From Alkalibacter rhizosphaerae (lineage in GTDB: Bacteria; Bacillota; Clostridia; Eubacteriales; Alkalibacteraceae): a stretch of DNA of 64,000 nucleotides. Below, one piece after another: positions 49,637-57,560 of the stretch; within the stretch, counting starts at the first letter, position 1, and each line of letters starts with the position of its first letter. The position numbers and the translations under genes were made by a program. The stretch is taken from the NCBI RefSeq assembly GCF_017352215.1, contig NZ_CP071444.1, positions 1,984,001 to 2,048,000 of the forward strand, in the 5' to 3' direction. The notes below the pieces were generated by a model. That model saw nothing but the letters and a program-made list of their open reading frames with translations. It did no database searches and was not told the origin of the DNA.

Positions 49637-51133
49637 ATGGATGCAACTGTAGTTTTAACTCTTATTATCGTATTCATTTATCTAATAGGCACAGTAGCTA
49701 TTGGGATTCGAGCTGCAAGTGCTTCAAAGGTAACAACGATTGGTGACATTTTTACGTCAAGTCGATCTCTTGGAATACTAGCTCTGGCTTTTGCTATATT
49801 TGGGTCCCAAATTACAGCTTTTGGTATTCTAGGCGGTCCTGGAGTTTCGTATAATCTTGGATACACGACTTTAGGTTATTTATTAGGGGTTTCCATTACG
49901 GCGCCGATCGGATTTTGGATATTTGGTAGCAGGGCATGGATGCTTTCGTCGAAATTTGATTATGTTACCCCAGTACAATTCTTTAAAGATCGATTCAATG
50001 ATAATAATGCATCACGATATGTTGTAGCAGCAGCTCAAATTATTTTAATGGTACCGTATGTTTTAATTCTTGGAATAGGAGCGGGAAATGTCTTAAATTC
50101 TGTAACGAATGGTGTTGTACCGTATTGGTTGGGTGCCTTGATCATATTGATCGTTTGCACGTTTACAGCTTACTCCGGTGGGATGAAAGGCACAGCTTGG
50201 ACAAACATATTTCAAGGTTTTATCATGCTCCTTGCAATGCTGGTGTTAACAGTCATCGTTTATTATGCATTAGGTGGCGGTGCAGCTATAACAGCACAAC
50301 TTCCTGAGAATATGATCAGCTTAGGTGGTCAAGGTGTTCAGAACTGGAAACAATGGACTTTCTATAGTATGTTGGCAACCGGGATGTCGAATGGTGTTTT
50401 TGGCCATCTATTAATTAGAAATATGTCAGCGGCCCATCCACGTACGCTTCAGCTTAACCAAAAAGTTTATCCAATTTTATCAATTATATTTTGGGTTTTT
50501 GCAGTTTGTTTGGGAACTTGGGGATCTATTGCTATCAAAGGTCTGGTTGGCGCTGAAACGGAAAGCATTGTCCCATTGTTAGCGGCTAGGTTTGCACCCC
50601 CATGGATGATCGGATTGCTGGCGGCTGGTATTTTATCCGCGATCATGTCTACTTGGGATGGAATGATTTTGGTTATGTCTTCAATTTTCTCTGAAGATTT
50701 TTACAAACCAATTGTATTAAGAAGCAAAAAACTTGAATTGAAAGAAGACTTAAAAATCAGTAGGTTTTTCATATTGGTAATATCCGTATTGATATATATA
50801 TTGGTATTACTCAGACCCGGAAGTATATTAGCGATTGGTACGTTTTCATTTGCAGGTATGGCTACCATGTTGCCACCCTATTTTGGGTGCATGTATTGGA
50901 AGAGAACGACTAGTTTAGGCGTTATTTTATCATCGATTGTTGGAGTAGGTTCTGCAGCGCTCTGGGCATTCGGTGTTCTACCTGCATCTTCCACATTAGG
51001 ATTTTTCTATGGATTGCCAGCGTTTTTGTTGTCTGCAATTACAATGGTAGTGGTTTCCCTATTAACAAAACCAGCAAAGCAAGAAACTATAGATGTGTTC
51101 TTTTCGGCATTTTCAGATGTTTATGAGGATTGA
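49637..51133 (+). CDS. Sodium:solute symporter (SSS family)
   Basis: SSS transporter of 498 residues with about 13 hydrophobic helices. TFTAYSGGMKGTAWTNIFQGFIMLLAMLVL is the SSS signature helix pair, and GILSAIMSTWDGMILVMSSIFSEDFYK is the second conserved block including Na+ ligands. It is in the PanF/ActP-like range, so the substrate may be a carboxylate. It lies in the P3 unit behind methyltransferase 2, suggesting it imports the methylated substrate. Site AAAGGAG. Confidence 0.9.
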   Translation: MDATVVLTLIIVFIYLIGTVAIGIRAASASKVTTIGDIFTSSRSLGILALAFAIFGSQITAFGILGGPGVSYNLGYTTLGYLLGVSITAPIGFWIFGSRAWMLSSKFDYVTPVQFFKDRFNDNNASRYVVAAAQIILMVPYVLILGIGAGNVLNSVTNGVVPYWLGALIILIVCTFTAYSGGMKGTAWTNIFQGFIMLLAMLVLTVIVYYALGGGAAITAQLPENMISLGGQGVQNWKQWTFYSMLATGMSNGVFGHLLIRNMSAAHPRTLQLNQKVYPILSIIFWVFAVCLGTWGSIAIKGLVGAETESIVPLLAARFAPPWMIGLLAAGILSAIMSTWDGMILVMSSIFSEDFYKPIVLRSKKLELKEDLKISRFFILVISVLIYILVLLRPGSILAIGTFSFAGMATMLPPYFGCMYWKRTTSLGVILSSIVGVGSAALWAFGVLPASSTLGFFYGLPAFLLSAITMVVVSLLTKPAKQETIDVFFSAFSDVYED

Positions 51134-51193
51134 TTTAATGATTGTGTCACCGTGATTCTGGATCACTTTTCGAAAATAATATAAATAAACTAA

Positions 51194-51239
51194 TTCTAGC
51201 CTTAAATACTTGACATTTAAGGCTAGAATAGCGTAATAT
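51194..51239 (+). promoter_or_regulatory. Island promoter P4 with the longest inverted-repeat operator
   Basis: CCTTAAA-N3-TTGACA-TTTAAGG core (51200-51222) is extended to perfect 13-bp arms (TTCTAGCCTTAAA at 51194-51206 and its complement at 51216-51228). 18-bp spacer, TAATAT (51234-51239). Drives MFS transporter, methyltransferase 3 and corrinoid protein. Confidence 0.85.
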
Positions 51240-51396
51240 TATAAATGTAATGAGATTATAATATTTTATATATGGCCATATATATAAAAAAGTTTAAAAA
51301 GGAGGAATGCGATCAGAAATGGAAAAACTAATTTCATCATTTTGAACTAGTCGTGAGTTAGAATTAAAAAATTACAAATTAGGGAGGGAATTTTAA

Positions 51397-52674
51397 ATGT
51401 CGGAAAATACGAACAACAAGAAAACGACCGAAGAAGTGGTTCAAGTAACAGCGTATAGCGTTCTTATAGCTTTTCTTTGCATGATGACGTTTGGCGTATC
51501 TTTTGTCTCAAGAAATGTGTGGTCTTCAACGATAGCTTCGGAAAGTGCATTAGAAGCGCTGGGAATAACTTTAGTCCAAGCCGGCGGTATCGCCTCAGCA
51601 TTCTACATTGGTTACGTGGTGTCAAACTTTTTCTCCGGATTTTTTGTTGATAAATTGGGTCCAAGAATTACGTTGGCGGCAACAGCTTTAGGTACTGGCT
51701 TGTTTACAGTGCTTATTCCATTAGTTTCTGGATACTGGGCGATTTTTGCACTACGTGTTTTAGCAGGAGTTGCAGCGGGCCCATTGTTCGCAGGAATCTC
51801 AAAAATGAACTACGGATGGTTTCCGGATCGAGTAAGAGCAACTGTGGTCGGTTTCATGATGTCAGGACCAGCCGTTGGTATGGCATTTGCGTCCATCGTA
51901 TTTACACCCATGGTTGCAACGAGAGGATATAAAACTGCATTTGTTTATGCAGGGATATTGACTATAATCGTAGGCGTAATAGTATTAATTTTCATGAAAG
52001 AAAAAGGATTATCAAGAGGCTCAAGAGGAGTCGAGAAAAGTACAGAAGAAAAAGCAGCAGAAGTAAAAAATGCCATTAAAGTTTTCACAACCAAAGACTT
52101 TATGATAAACACAGTAATGCATACAATTCTAGTTGGTGCTGGACAAGGTCTTCAGACATGGATTTTAGCTTACTTGATTATTGGAAAAGAAATGACTCCA
52201 GCGGTAGCAGGGATGATTTTTGGTAGTGCTTCATTGGTATCTCTTGTAACCAATATACTTTCAGGTACTGTATCGGATATCTTAAAGACTAGAAAATGGA
52301 TTGTTATAATCGCTTCTGTAGTTACATTTATCTTTATGTATATGTATCGAGCTTCTACATCGGTGACAGCTCTGACTGCTGTTACTATACTAATGACGAT
52401 TGCAAGAGGTTTCCAAGGAACTGCCAGCAATGCAATGCAGACAGAGAGAGCTAAAGGTCCAAACGCAGGTAAAGTTATGGGTTGGTACAACGCGGTTTGT
52501 CAATTGGGATCCATCATCTACCCTATTATAACCGGAGCGGTTTTGGCAGCTACACAAAACTATTTTGCAGTTATAATGATTTTGGCTGGCTCATTCTTGG
52601 CAGTTGGTGTGTTAGGATTGTTTATAGATGATACTTACGTTTCGAGACCTAAAGAGATAAAGAAAACAGCTTAG
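51397..52674 (+). CDS. MFS transporter
   Basis: Major facilitator of 425 residues with 12 predicted helices in two halves. The loop motif GFFVDKLGPRI between helices 2 and 3 is the MFS signature, and RVLAGVAAGPLFAGISKMNYGWFPDRVRATVVGFMMSG resembles anion:cation symporter (ACS) members that move organic acids. It is first in the P4 unit with methyltransferase 3 and the corrinoid protein, so a second uptake or efflux route for the substrate or demethylated product is likely. The ATG at 51397 follows AGGGAGGG; the 5' leader from P4 is about 150 nt. Confidence 0.9.
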   Translation: MSENTNNKKTTEEVVQVTAYSVLIAFLCMMTFGVSFVSRNVWSSTIASESALEALGITLVQAGGIASAFYIGYVVSNFFSGFFVDKLGPRITLAATALGTGLFTVLIPLVSGYWAIFALRVLAGVAAGPLFAGISKMNYGWFPDRVRATVVGFMMSGPAVGMAFASIVFTPMVATRGYKTAFVYAGILTIIVGVIVLIFMKEKGLSRGSRGVEKSTEEKAAEVKNAIKVFTTKDFMINTVMHTILVGAGQGLQTWILAYLIIGKEMTPAVAGMIFGSASLVSLVTNILSGTVSDILKTRKWIVIIASVVTFIFMYMYRASTSVTALTAVTILMTIARGFQGTASNAMQTERAKGPNAGKVMGWYNAVCQLGSIIYPIITGAVLAATQNYFAVIMILAGSFLAVGVLGLFIDDTYVSRPKEIKKTA

Positions 52675-52708
52675 TATAACAATATATCAAGAAAATGGAG
52701 GATAGAAG

Positions 52709-54082
52709 ATGTTTAAATCAAAAGAAGTAGAAGAACTTTACAACAGAAGATTAGACAGGTACATGGCTGCGATCAGAATGCAGCCAACCGATCGGGTACC
52801 AATTGTTTTTAACACGACCTATTTTGCAGAAGAGTATTCTGGTTCAACCATTCAAGAGATCGTTTACAGTCAAAAGCACTGGTATGAGTGCGATGCAAAA
52901 TTTGCGAGAGATTTTCCAGAAGTCGATACTTTTCGATCTAATATTGCATATGCCCCCATGTGGGATGCAATCGATAACCGGCTTTACAAGGTACCTGGTA
53001 GAGAAATTCCTCCCAAATCACTTCAGCAATTCGTAGAAGCAGAGCATCTGAAGGTGGACGAGTATCGCGAGTTTATTGATGATCCTGTAGGCTGGAGGTT
53101 CAATAAATATTTCCCAAGAATTTTTGGAGAGTACGATGGTAAAGGTGCCATTCGATCACATGTTGCTTTCTTGAAAATGGGATTTTTACAGGGTATCTTT
53201 GGCGGTATATTGCGAGAAAATGCAGTAAAACTGAAAGAAGAGTATGGTGTAATACCAACCACAAGAGGAGCTTTAACTGCACCTTTTGATATCCTATCCG
53301 ATAATTACCGCGGTTTGCACGGGATTATGCGAGACATGTTTAGAAACAAAGAAGAAGTGAAAGAAGCATGTCAAAAAATTATGGAAATCAATGTGGCTAA
53401 CTGTGCAACAATGGTGGACCCGACGAAACAGCTGCCGATTTTTATTGCAACGCACAAACCGTGTTTTATGTCTCCGAAACAATTCGATGAATTTTATTGG
53501 CCAACTTTCTATGAAGGTATGATGATGTTCATCAATGCTGGCTATAAGTTCAGAGTTTTTTTGGAAGGCGATTGGTCGCCGCATTGGCATCACTTGGCAG
53601 ATTTCCCGAAAGGTTCTGTAATTTTCGATGTGGACAACGAGGCAGATATTTTTAAAGCCAAGGAAGCATTCGGACATAAAAATTTCATTACTGGCGGAAT
53701 TCCAACAGACTTGTTTATCTTTGGAACTACCGAGCAAATGCGAGAAAGGGTAAAATTGCTTTGTGAAACTGTTGGTAAAGATGGTGGTTGGGGACCACTC
53801 GGTGGAGGACATATACCTAATGATGCGAAACCAGAAAACTTGCAAGCAATGATCGATGCAATCAATGAGTTTGGAGTATATGAAGGTCAACAAACACCAA
53901 AGGCACAACCAGCATATGATCAAGATTTGAAACTAGAAATCCCATTTGAACTTCCTGTTATAACACCATGGGAAGAATTCAGAGATGAACACAATTGGGA
54001 CATCGTTGGCAATGAAGAGATGATAAAAGAAACATGGGATAAATACGAGCGAATGGCGTTTTCGTGGGTTTACTTTAAATAA
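52709..54082 (+). CDS. URO-D-family corrinoid methyltransferase-like protein 3
   Basis: TIM-barrel protein of 457 residues, the longest of the three. RMQPTDRVPIVFNTTYFAEEYSG, GALTAPFDILSDNYRGLHGIMRDMFRNKEEV, PCFMSPKQFDEFYWPTFYEG, then the strand FLEGDWSPHWHHLADFPKGSVIFDVD and GGHIPNDAKPENLQAMI. The E-x-D-W-[ST]-P motif is kept. A C-terminal extension of about 70 residues (from TPKAQPAYDQ) is absent in the other two. It lies 17 bp upstream of the corrinoid protein, so it is the best candidate for the partner methyltransferase. Site GGAGGATAGAAG. Confidence 0.75.
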   Translation: MFKSKEVEELYNRRLDRYMAAIRMQPTDRVPIVFNTTYFAEEYSGSTIQEIVYSQKHWYECDAKFARDFPEVDTFRSNIAYAPMWDAIDNRLYKVPGREIPPKSLQQFVEAEHLKVDEYREFIDDPVGWRFNKYFPRIFGEYDGKGAIRSHVAFLKMGFLQGIFGGILRENAVKLKEEYGVIPTTRGALTAPFDILSDNYRGLHGIMRDMFRNKEEVKEACQKIMEINVANCATMVDPTKQLPIFIATHKPCFMSPKQFDEFYWPTFYEGMMMFINAGYKFRVFLEGDWSPHWHHLADFPKGSVIFDVDNEADIFKAKEAFGHKNFITGGIPTDLFIFGTTEQMRERVKLLCETVGKDGGWGPLGGGHIPNDAKPENLQAMIDAINEFGVYEGQQTPKAQPAYDQDLKLEIPFELPVITPWEEFRDEHNWDIVGNEEMIKETWDKYERMAFSWVYFK

Positions 54083-54099
54083 GAATAAGGAGGACTAGC

Positions 54100-54726
54100 A
54101 TGTCAAAATTAGTAGATGCTATAAGAGAATTAGAAGAAAATTTAGTATATAAGATTGTTGATGAAGAAATTGAAAAAGGTGTATCACCAGTTGATATTGT
54201 AGAAGATTGCAATAAAGGATTAGTCGAAGTTGGGAATTTGTTTGCAAGTGGCGAATATTTTCTAACAGAATTAATGTTTTCTGTTGAGATCATGGAAGTG
54301 GTAATGGAAAAAATCAAACCATTGCTTACTGCCAGTGGAGATGGTGTTTCCAAAGGTAAAGTGATAATTGGAACCGTTGAGGGAGATATCCACGATGTAG
54401 GTAAAAACATAGTTGTAAGTTTGCTACGCAGCCATGGATTTGAAGTAATCGACTTGGGAATAGATGTTTCCGTTCAAAAATTTGTAGATGCCGTGAGAGA
54501 ATCTGATGCTAAGATTCTAGGGTTGAGCGCTTTGCTCAATACTACATATCCAGTTATGAAGAATGTTGTTGACGCTTTAAAAGAAGCGGGATTAAGAGAT
54601 AAGGTGAAAGTAATAATCGGGGGTACAATCACGTCTGAGCAAGTCAAAGACCACACAGGTGCCGATGAATTTGCAACACAAGCTATGAAGGGAATTGAGT
54701 ATTGCAACAAGATTTACGGTCATTAA
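54100..54726 (+). CDS. Corrinoid protein (methyl carrier)
   Basis: Cobalamin-binding protein of 208 residues like MtbC/MttC/MtaC. The N-terminal helical cap domain (about 1-85; FASGEYFLTELMFSVEIMEVVMEKIKPLL) precedes the B12-binding Rossmann domain. EGDIHDVGKNIV (His about 98) is the DxHxxG motif supplying the lower cobalt ligand, and GLSALLNTTYPVMKNVVDALKEAGLRDKVKVIIGG completes it. It carries the methyl group between methyltransferases and the methyl-THF enzyme. It is the only corrinoid protein of the island, so it may serve all three. No reductive activator gene was seen. Confidence 0.93.
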   Translation: MSKLVDAIRELEENLVYKIVDEEIEKGVSPVDIVEDCNKGLVEVGNLFASGEYFLTELMFSVEIMEVVMEKIKPLLTASGDGVSKGKVIIGTVEGDIHDVGKNIVVSLLRSHGFEVIDLGIDVSVQKFVDAVRESDAKILGLSALLNTTYPVMKNVVDALKEAGLRDKVKVIIGGTITSEQVKDHTGADEFATQAMKGIEYCNKIYGH

Positions 54727-54821
54727 TTTTTGTGAAATTAGTGGCAAGAATTTGCAAAAAAATGTATAAAAAATTATTAATTGTTTACCGAAAGAAAAGT
54801 ATTGTCGGAAAACTGCCAAAA

Positions 54822-54854
54822 CAAACAGTACCCTCGTTGATAGGGTACTGTTTG
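54822..54854. terminator. Intrinsic terminator at the island end
   Basis: CAAACAGTACCCT-N7-AGGGTACTGTTTG, a 13-bp perfect stem; placed between the corrinoid protein gene (+) and the oxidoreductase gene (-). Confidence 0.75.
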
Positions 54855-54933
54855 TGTCTGCTGATAATTTTATGTTTTTACTGAACCATTAGGCTAAAAT
54901 CTGTTGATCTTCAATCCCCGTTTTTTAATTACA

Positions 54934-56118
54934 TCAGGACTTCAGGCCGTCCAGCAATTCCGGTACGGTTTGGGTGCTTTTCAACAGATCCGTACAGTCT
55001 GTACCCATGGCCTTTTTCAATGTGACAGCGGAAGAAATGTCGTGGATCAAAATGGCTCCCGATAACACACCGTCCTGGAAGAAAAGTTTGATGAACCGGT
55101 CTTTTTCCTTCAGCGTGCGAGTTTCCGTGGAATTTTCCAGATCTCCCAGTGAAAATGCCTTTACGTTCAATATTTGCAACATGTTGGATGGGGTGATGGC
55201 TTCATAGGTTTGCTTTTCTCCCAACATGTTCTGCCCGGCGATTTTTCCCTGTTCCATGGAAATGGGCCAAATATTGAAGGACATTCCTTTGAATTCCGCC
55301 ACATCTCCTGCAGCATAAATGTTTTTCATGCTGGTTTCCAAATACTCGTTGACGATGACGGCTCGATCCGTCTCGATCCCCGCATCTTTCGCCAGTTGGA
55401 TGTTGGAGCGGACTCCTGCGGAAAACAGCACCATGTCTGTATCGATGACATCTCCGTTTTTCAATACACAGGATTTGACCGGATCTCCCTTGATCTCGGC
55501 TATTTGTGCATCCAACAGCAACTGGATCCCTTGGTTTTCCACGATCTCTTTGACGACCAAAGATGCTTCTTCGTCCATTTGTCGAGGCAGCAGTCTGGGG
55601 GCAAATTCTACCACAGTGACATCCAGACCCAGTTTCAGTAAAGCATTGGCACTTTCCAGTCCCAATAACCCGCCGCCGACGACCACAGCTTTTTTACTTT
55701 CTTTGGCTGCTTGTTGAATGACTTTGGCATCTTCAAGGCTGCGCAAGGAGAATACGTTGCCTTGTTCAGATCCCTTTACTGGGGGGACGAAACTGCTGGA
55801 TCCATTGGCCAGCAGAAGCTTGTCGTATTCCAATGTTGAACCGTCGTCCAATTCTACGGTGTGAAGATCTGCATTGATGTGCAAGACTTTCTTATTTAAA
55901 AGTACTTGAATGTTCTTTTCTTCATACCACTCAGGCGGGTGGACCAATACCTCTTCGTTGGTGAAGTCCTTGGCCAAAAAGTGGGACAGTTTGGTTCTAT
56001 AGTACGTATGGATTTTTTCCTCGGAGATCATGACGATGGATTCCAGCTGGTCCAATTTCCGAATTTCTTCTGCAGCAGTCAATCCTGCGATCCCGTTACC
56101 TATAATTAAAATTTTCAT
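54934..56118 (-). CDS. FAD-dependent NAD(P)H oxidoreductase (rubredoxin/nitrite reductase-like)
   Basis: Flavoprotein of 394 residues. FAD motif IIGNGIAGLTAAEEIR at the N-terminus, NAD motif VVGGGLLGLESANALLKLG (about 145), and IYAAGDVAEF for the flavin ribityl site. It matches NADH:rubredoxin oxidoreductase and the NirB N-terminal domain; no C-terminal Fe-S domain is present. The ATG at 56118 follows AAGGAGGG; the frame upstream to 56265 has no good site. Likely electron donor in oxidative stress defence or to a small redox protein. Composition matches the bulk chromosome, not the island. Confidence 0.9.
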   Translation of the reverse strand: MKILIIGNGIAGLTAAEEIRKLDQLESIVMISEEKIHTYYRTKLSHFLAKDFTNEEVLVHPPEWYEEKNIQVLLNKKVLHINADLHTVELDDGSTLEYDKLLLANGSSSFVPPVKGSEQGNVFSLRSLEDAKVIQQAAKESKKAVVVGGGLLGLESANALLKLGLDVTVVEFAPRLLPRQMDEEASLVVKEIVENQGIQLLLDAQIAEIKGDPVKSCVLKNGDVIDTDMVLFSAGVRSNIQLAKDAGIETDRAVIVNEYLETSMKNIYAAGDVAEFKGMSFNIWPISMEQGKIAGQNMLGEKQTYEAITPSNMLQILNVKAFSLGDLENSTETRTLKEKDRFIKLFFQDGVLSGAILIHDISSAVTLKKAMGTDCTDLLKSTQTVPELLDGLKS

Positions 56119-56208
56119 AACAAACCCTCCTTGTTGTTTACCTATCTTGCTATTTATATCCGAATTTGGGTTCCATGAAACAGACTGGAAATACTTTATG
56201 AAGTTTTC

Positions 56209-56237
56209 TTGCAATTGACAGGATCCTGTGATACAAT
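56209..56237 (+). promoter_or_regulatory. Promoter of the riboswitch-transglutaminase unit
   Basis: TTGCAA (56209-56214), 17-bp spacer, TACAAT (56232-56237). Transcription would start about 30 nt before the first aptamer. The 385-bp gap between 56118 and 56504 is filled by this promoter and two riboswitch aptamers. Confidence 0.6.
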
Positions 56238-56273
56238 GTGCGTGTAATTCTATGTACATAAACAAGGCATTCG

Positions 56274-56369
56274 CTTTTCAGCGATAAAGGCAAACCAATC
56301 GAAAGGTTGGGACGCAAAGCCAAGGGTCTTCCCCGGAAACGGGATGACAGCCGGTTACCGAAAGAGAAG
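56274..56369 (+). ncRNA. GEMM-I cyclic-dinucleotide riboswitch aptamer 1
   Basis: Matches the c-di-GMP-I aptamer: GGCAAACC, the GAAA tetraloop stem CCAATCGAAAGGTTGG, GACGCAAAGCC, the GGGTCTT...GGATGACAGCC receptor arm and GGTTACCG. By Vc2 numbering (A47 is the first A of CGCAAAG), position 20 is G, the c-di-GMP type. P1 pairs CTTTTC (56274) with GAGAAG (56364) and is followed at once by T7, so ligand-stabilised P1 could act as a terminator. Confidence 0.9.
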
Positions 56370-56400
56370 TTTTTTTATTGTTTCGCAATAGGGTGCAACA

Positions 56401-56494
56401 CTCTTCAGCGACAATAGCAAACCAATCGAAAGATTGGGACGCAAAGCCAAGGGCCTACCCCCGAAAGGGAAAGGCAGCCGGTTGCCGAAAGGAG
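56401..56494 (+). ncRNA. GEMM-I cyclic-dinucleotide riboswitch aptamer 2 (A20 variant)
   Basis: Second aptamer in tandem, with AGCAAACC, stem CCAATCGAAAGATTGG, GACGCAAAGCC, GGGCCTA...AAGGCAGCC and GGTTGCCG. The residue equivalent to Vc2 G20 is A, the change that marks GEMM-Ib aptamers responding to 3',3'-cGAMP. P1 pairs CTCTT (56401) with AGGAG (56490-56494), which is the Shine-Dalgarno region of the next gene, so ligand binding could hide it. Confidence 0.88.
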
Positions 56495-56503
56495 GGTTTT
56501 TTC

Positions 56504-57433
56504 ATGAAAAAAATGATAGCGATATTTGCTGTGATCATGATTTTCGGCTTTGGAGCAGGTGTATTTGCCAGTGACCTGTTTACGATGGATAAAAGCAATT
56601 TGATCAATGACGAGCTGGTTCCTTTGGGAAGCAGTGCAGGCATCTACGATCGATTCGATATGGAAGCGGAAACCGACAAGATTTCTGCAAGCGAGGAAAG
56701 AAGCGGTGGGCTGGATTTGGACGAAAGTCGTGTCAACCAGGGCGTTGTTGCCGTCAAGTTCGATTACAATGGCGAAAACAAAATAAAGATCTCCATTAAA
56801 ATGGGAGAACAACAAGTATACTACAACTATTTGGAAAAAGGCGAGTACGAAGCCTTCCCTTTGGTGTTTGGAAACGGTACCTATGAGATCGCCGTATTGG
56901 AAAATACCACTGGAAACAGCTATCGAGTTTTGCAGCGATGGAACACCAAGGTCGGCCTGGAGGATGAAAATCTACCATATCTCCACTCCGTTCAACCGAT
57001 CCAATGGGAGCGGTCCGATAACGGCAGCAGGATAGCATTGGAATTGACAGAGGGATTGAAAACGGACTCCGAAAAATTTATGGCAGTTTATCGATATGTA
57101 GTGGAAAACCTCCGTTATGATGAGAAGAAGATCCAAGGTTTGGATCATACATACGTTCCCAACAACATAGAAACCATGACCACAAAAAGCGGGATCTGTT
57201 ACGACTATGCATCCCTGACGGCTTCCATGCTGCGCAGCATCGGAATTCCCACAAAACTGGTCAAGGGATATGGAGAGTTTCAACCAGAAGTGTATCATGC
57301 ATGGAATGAAGTTTTACTGGACGGACAATGGATCCTTGTGGACACATCCTTTGATTCCCAACAACTGGAAAACGGAAAAACTGTTGACGTCGTCAAGAAT
57401 TTGGAAGACTATCATCCCGTGTCGGTTTATTAA
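56504..57433 (+). CDS. Exported transglutaminase-like protein under riboswitch control
   Basis: Secreted protein of 309 residues. Signal peptide about 1-23 (IFAVIMIFGFGAGVFASDLF). The C-terminal transglutaminase-like core has the Cys-His-Asp triad: SGICYDYASLTASMLRS (Cys about 232), YHAWNEVLLDGQW (His about 266) and VDTSFDS (Asp about 281). The middle region (about 60-160) is beta-rich. The start lies 10 nt after GGAGG, which is part of the second aptamer's P1. Cyclic dinucleotide control suggests a role in surface adhesion, motility or wall modification. The catalytic fold could be a peptidase. Confidence 0.85.
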   Translation: MKKMIAIFAVIMIFGFGAGVFASDLFTMDKSNLINDELVPLGSSAGIYDRFDMEAETDKISASEERSGGLDLDESRVNQGVVAVKFDYNGENKIKISIKMGEQQVYYNYLEKGEYEAFPLVFGNGTYEIAVLENTTGNSYRVLQRWNTKVGLEDENLPYLHSVQPIQWERSDNGSRIALELTEGLKTDSEKFMAVYRYVVENLRYDEKKIQGLDHTYVPNNIETMTTKSGICYDYASLTASMLRSIGIPTKLVKGYGEFQPEVYHAWNEVLLDGQWILVDTSFDSQQLENGKTVDVVKNLEDYHPVSVY

Positions 57434-57460
57434 AAAATGAATATAATGATCCACCCGATC

Positions 57461-57484
57461 AGAAATCCGCAGTAGCGGATTTCT
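57461..57484 (+). terminator. Intrinsic terminator after the transglutaminase gene
   Basis: AGAAATCCGC-AGTA-GCGGATTTCT followed by a short T-rich tail. Confidence 0.7.
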
Positions 57485-57560
57485 TTGCGTTTGCGTTGAT
57501 TTTAAATTGATAAAATATGCTATAATAATTAAGATCGAGTCAACGCTTGGAGGGGTTATC

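Larger units (their letters stand above)
44174..54821. other. AT-rich accessory island: corrinoid-dependent methyltransferase regulon
   Basis: Base composition shifts clearly to AT, with codon use rich in A/T third positions, compared with both flanks. The block starts after the terminator at 44173 and ends at the terminator near 54822. It encodes three URO-D-family methyltransferases, a methyl-THF methyltransferase, a corrinoid protein, a TetR regulator, two transporters and small proteins. No integrase or attachment repeats were recognised at the borders. Horizontal acquisition is inferred from composition and functional coherence. Confidence 0.75.

Noticed and set aside
56216-56237. TTGACA as the -35 box of the riboswitch promoter
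   Set aside because: It lies only about 11 bp from TACAAT; TTGCAA at 56209 with a 17-bp spacer fits better.
56281-56490. The repeated GCAAACCAATCGAAAG text as a CRISPR or simple direct repeat
   Set aside because: The repeated parts are the conserved core of two GEMM-I riboswitch aptamers, with correct stems and receptor arms.
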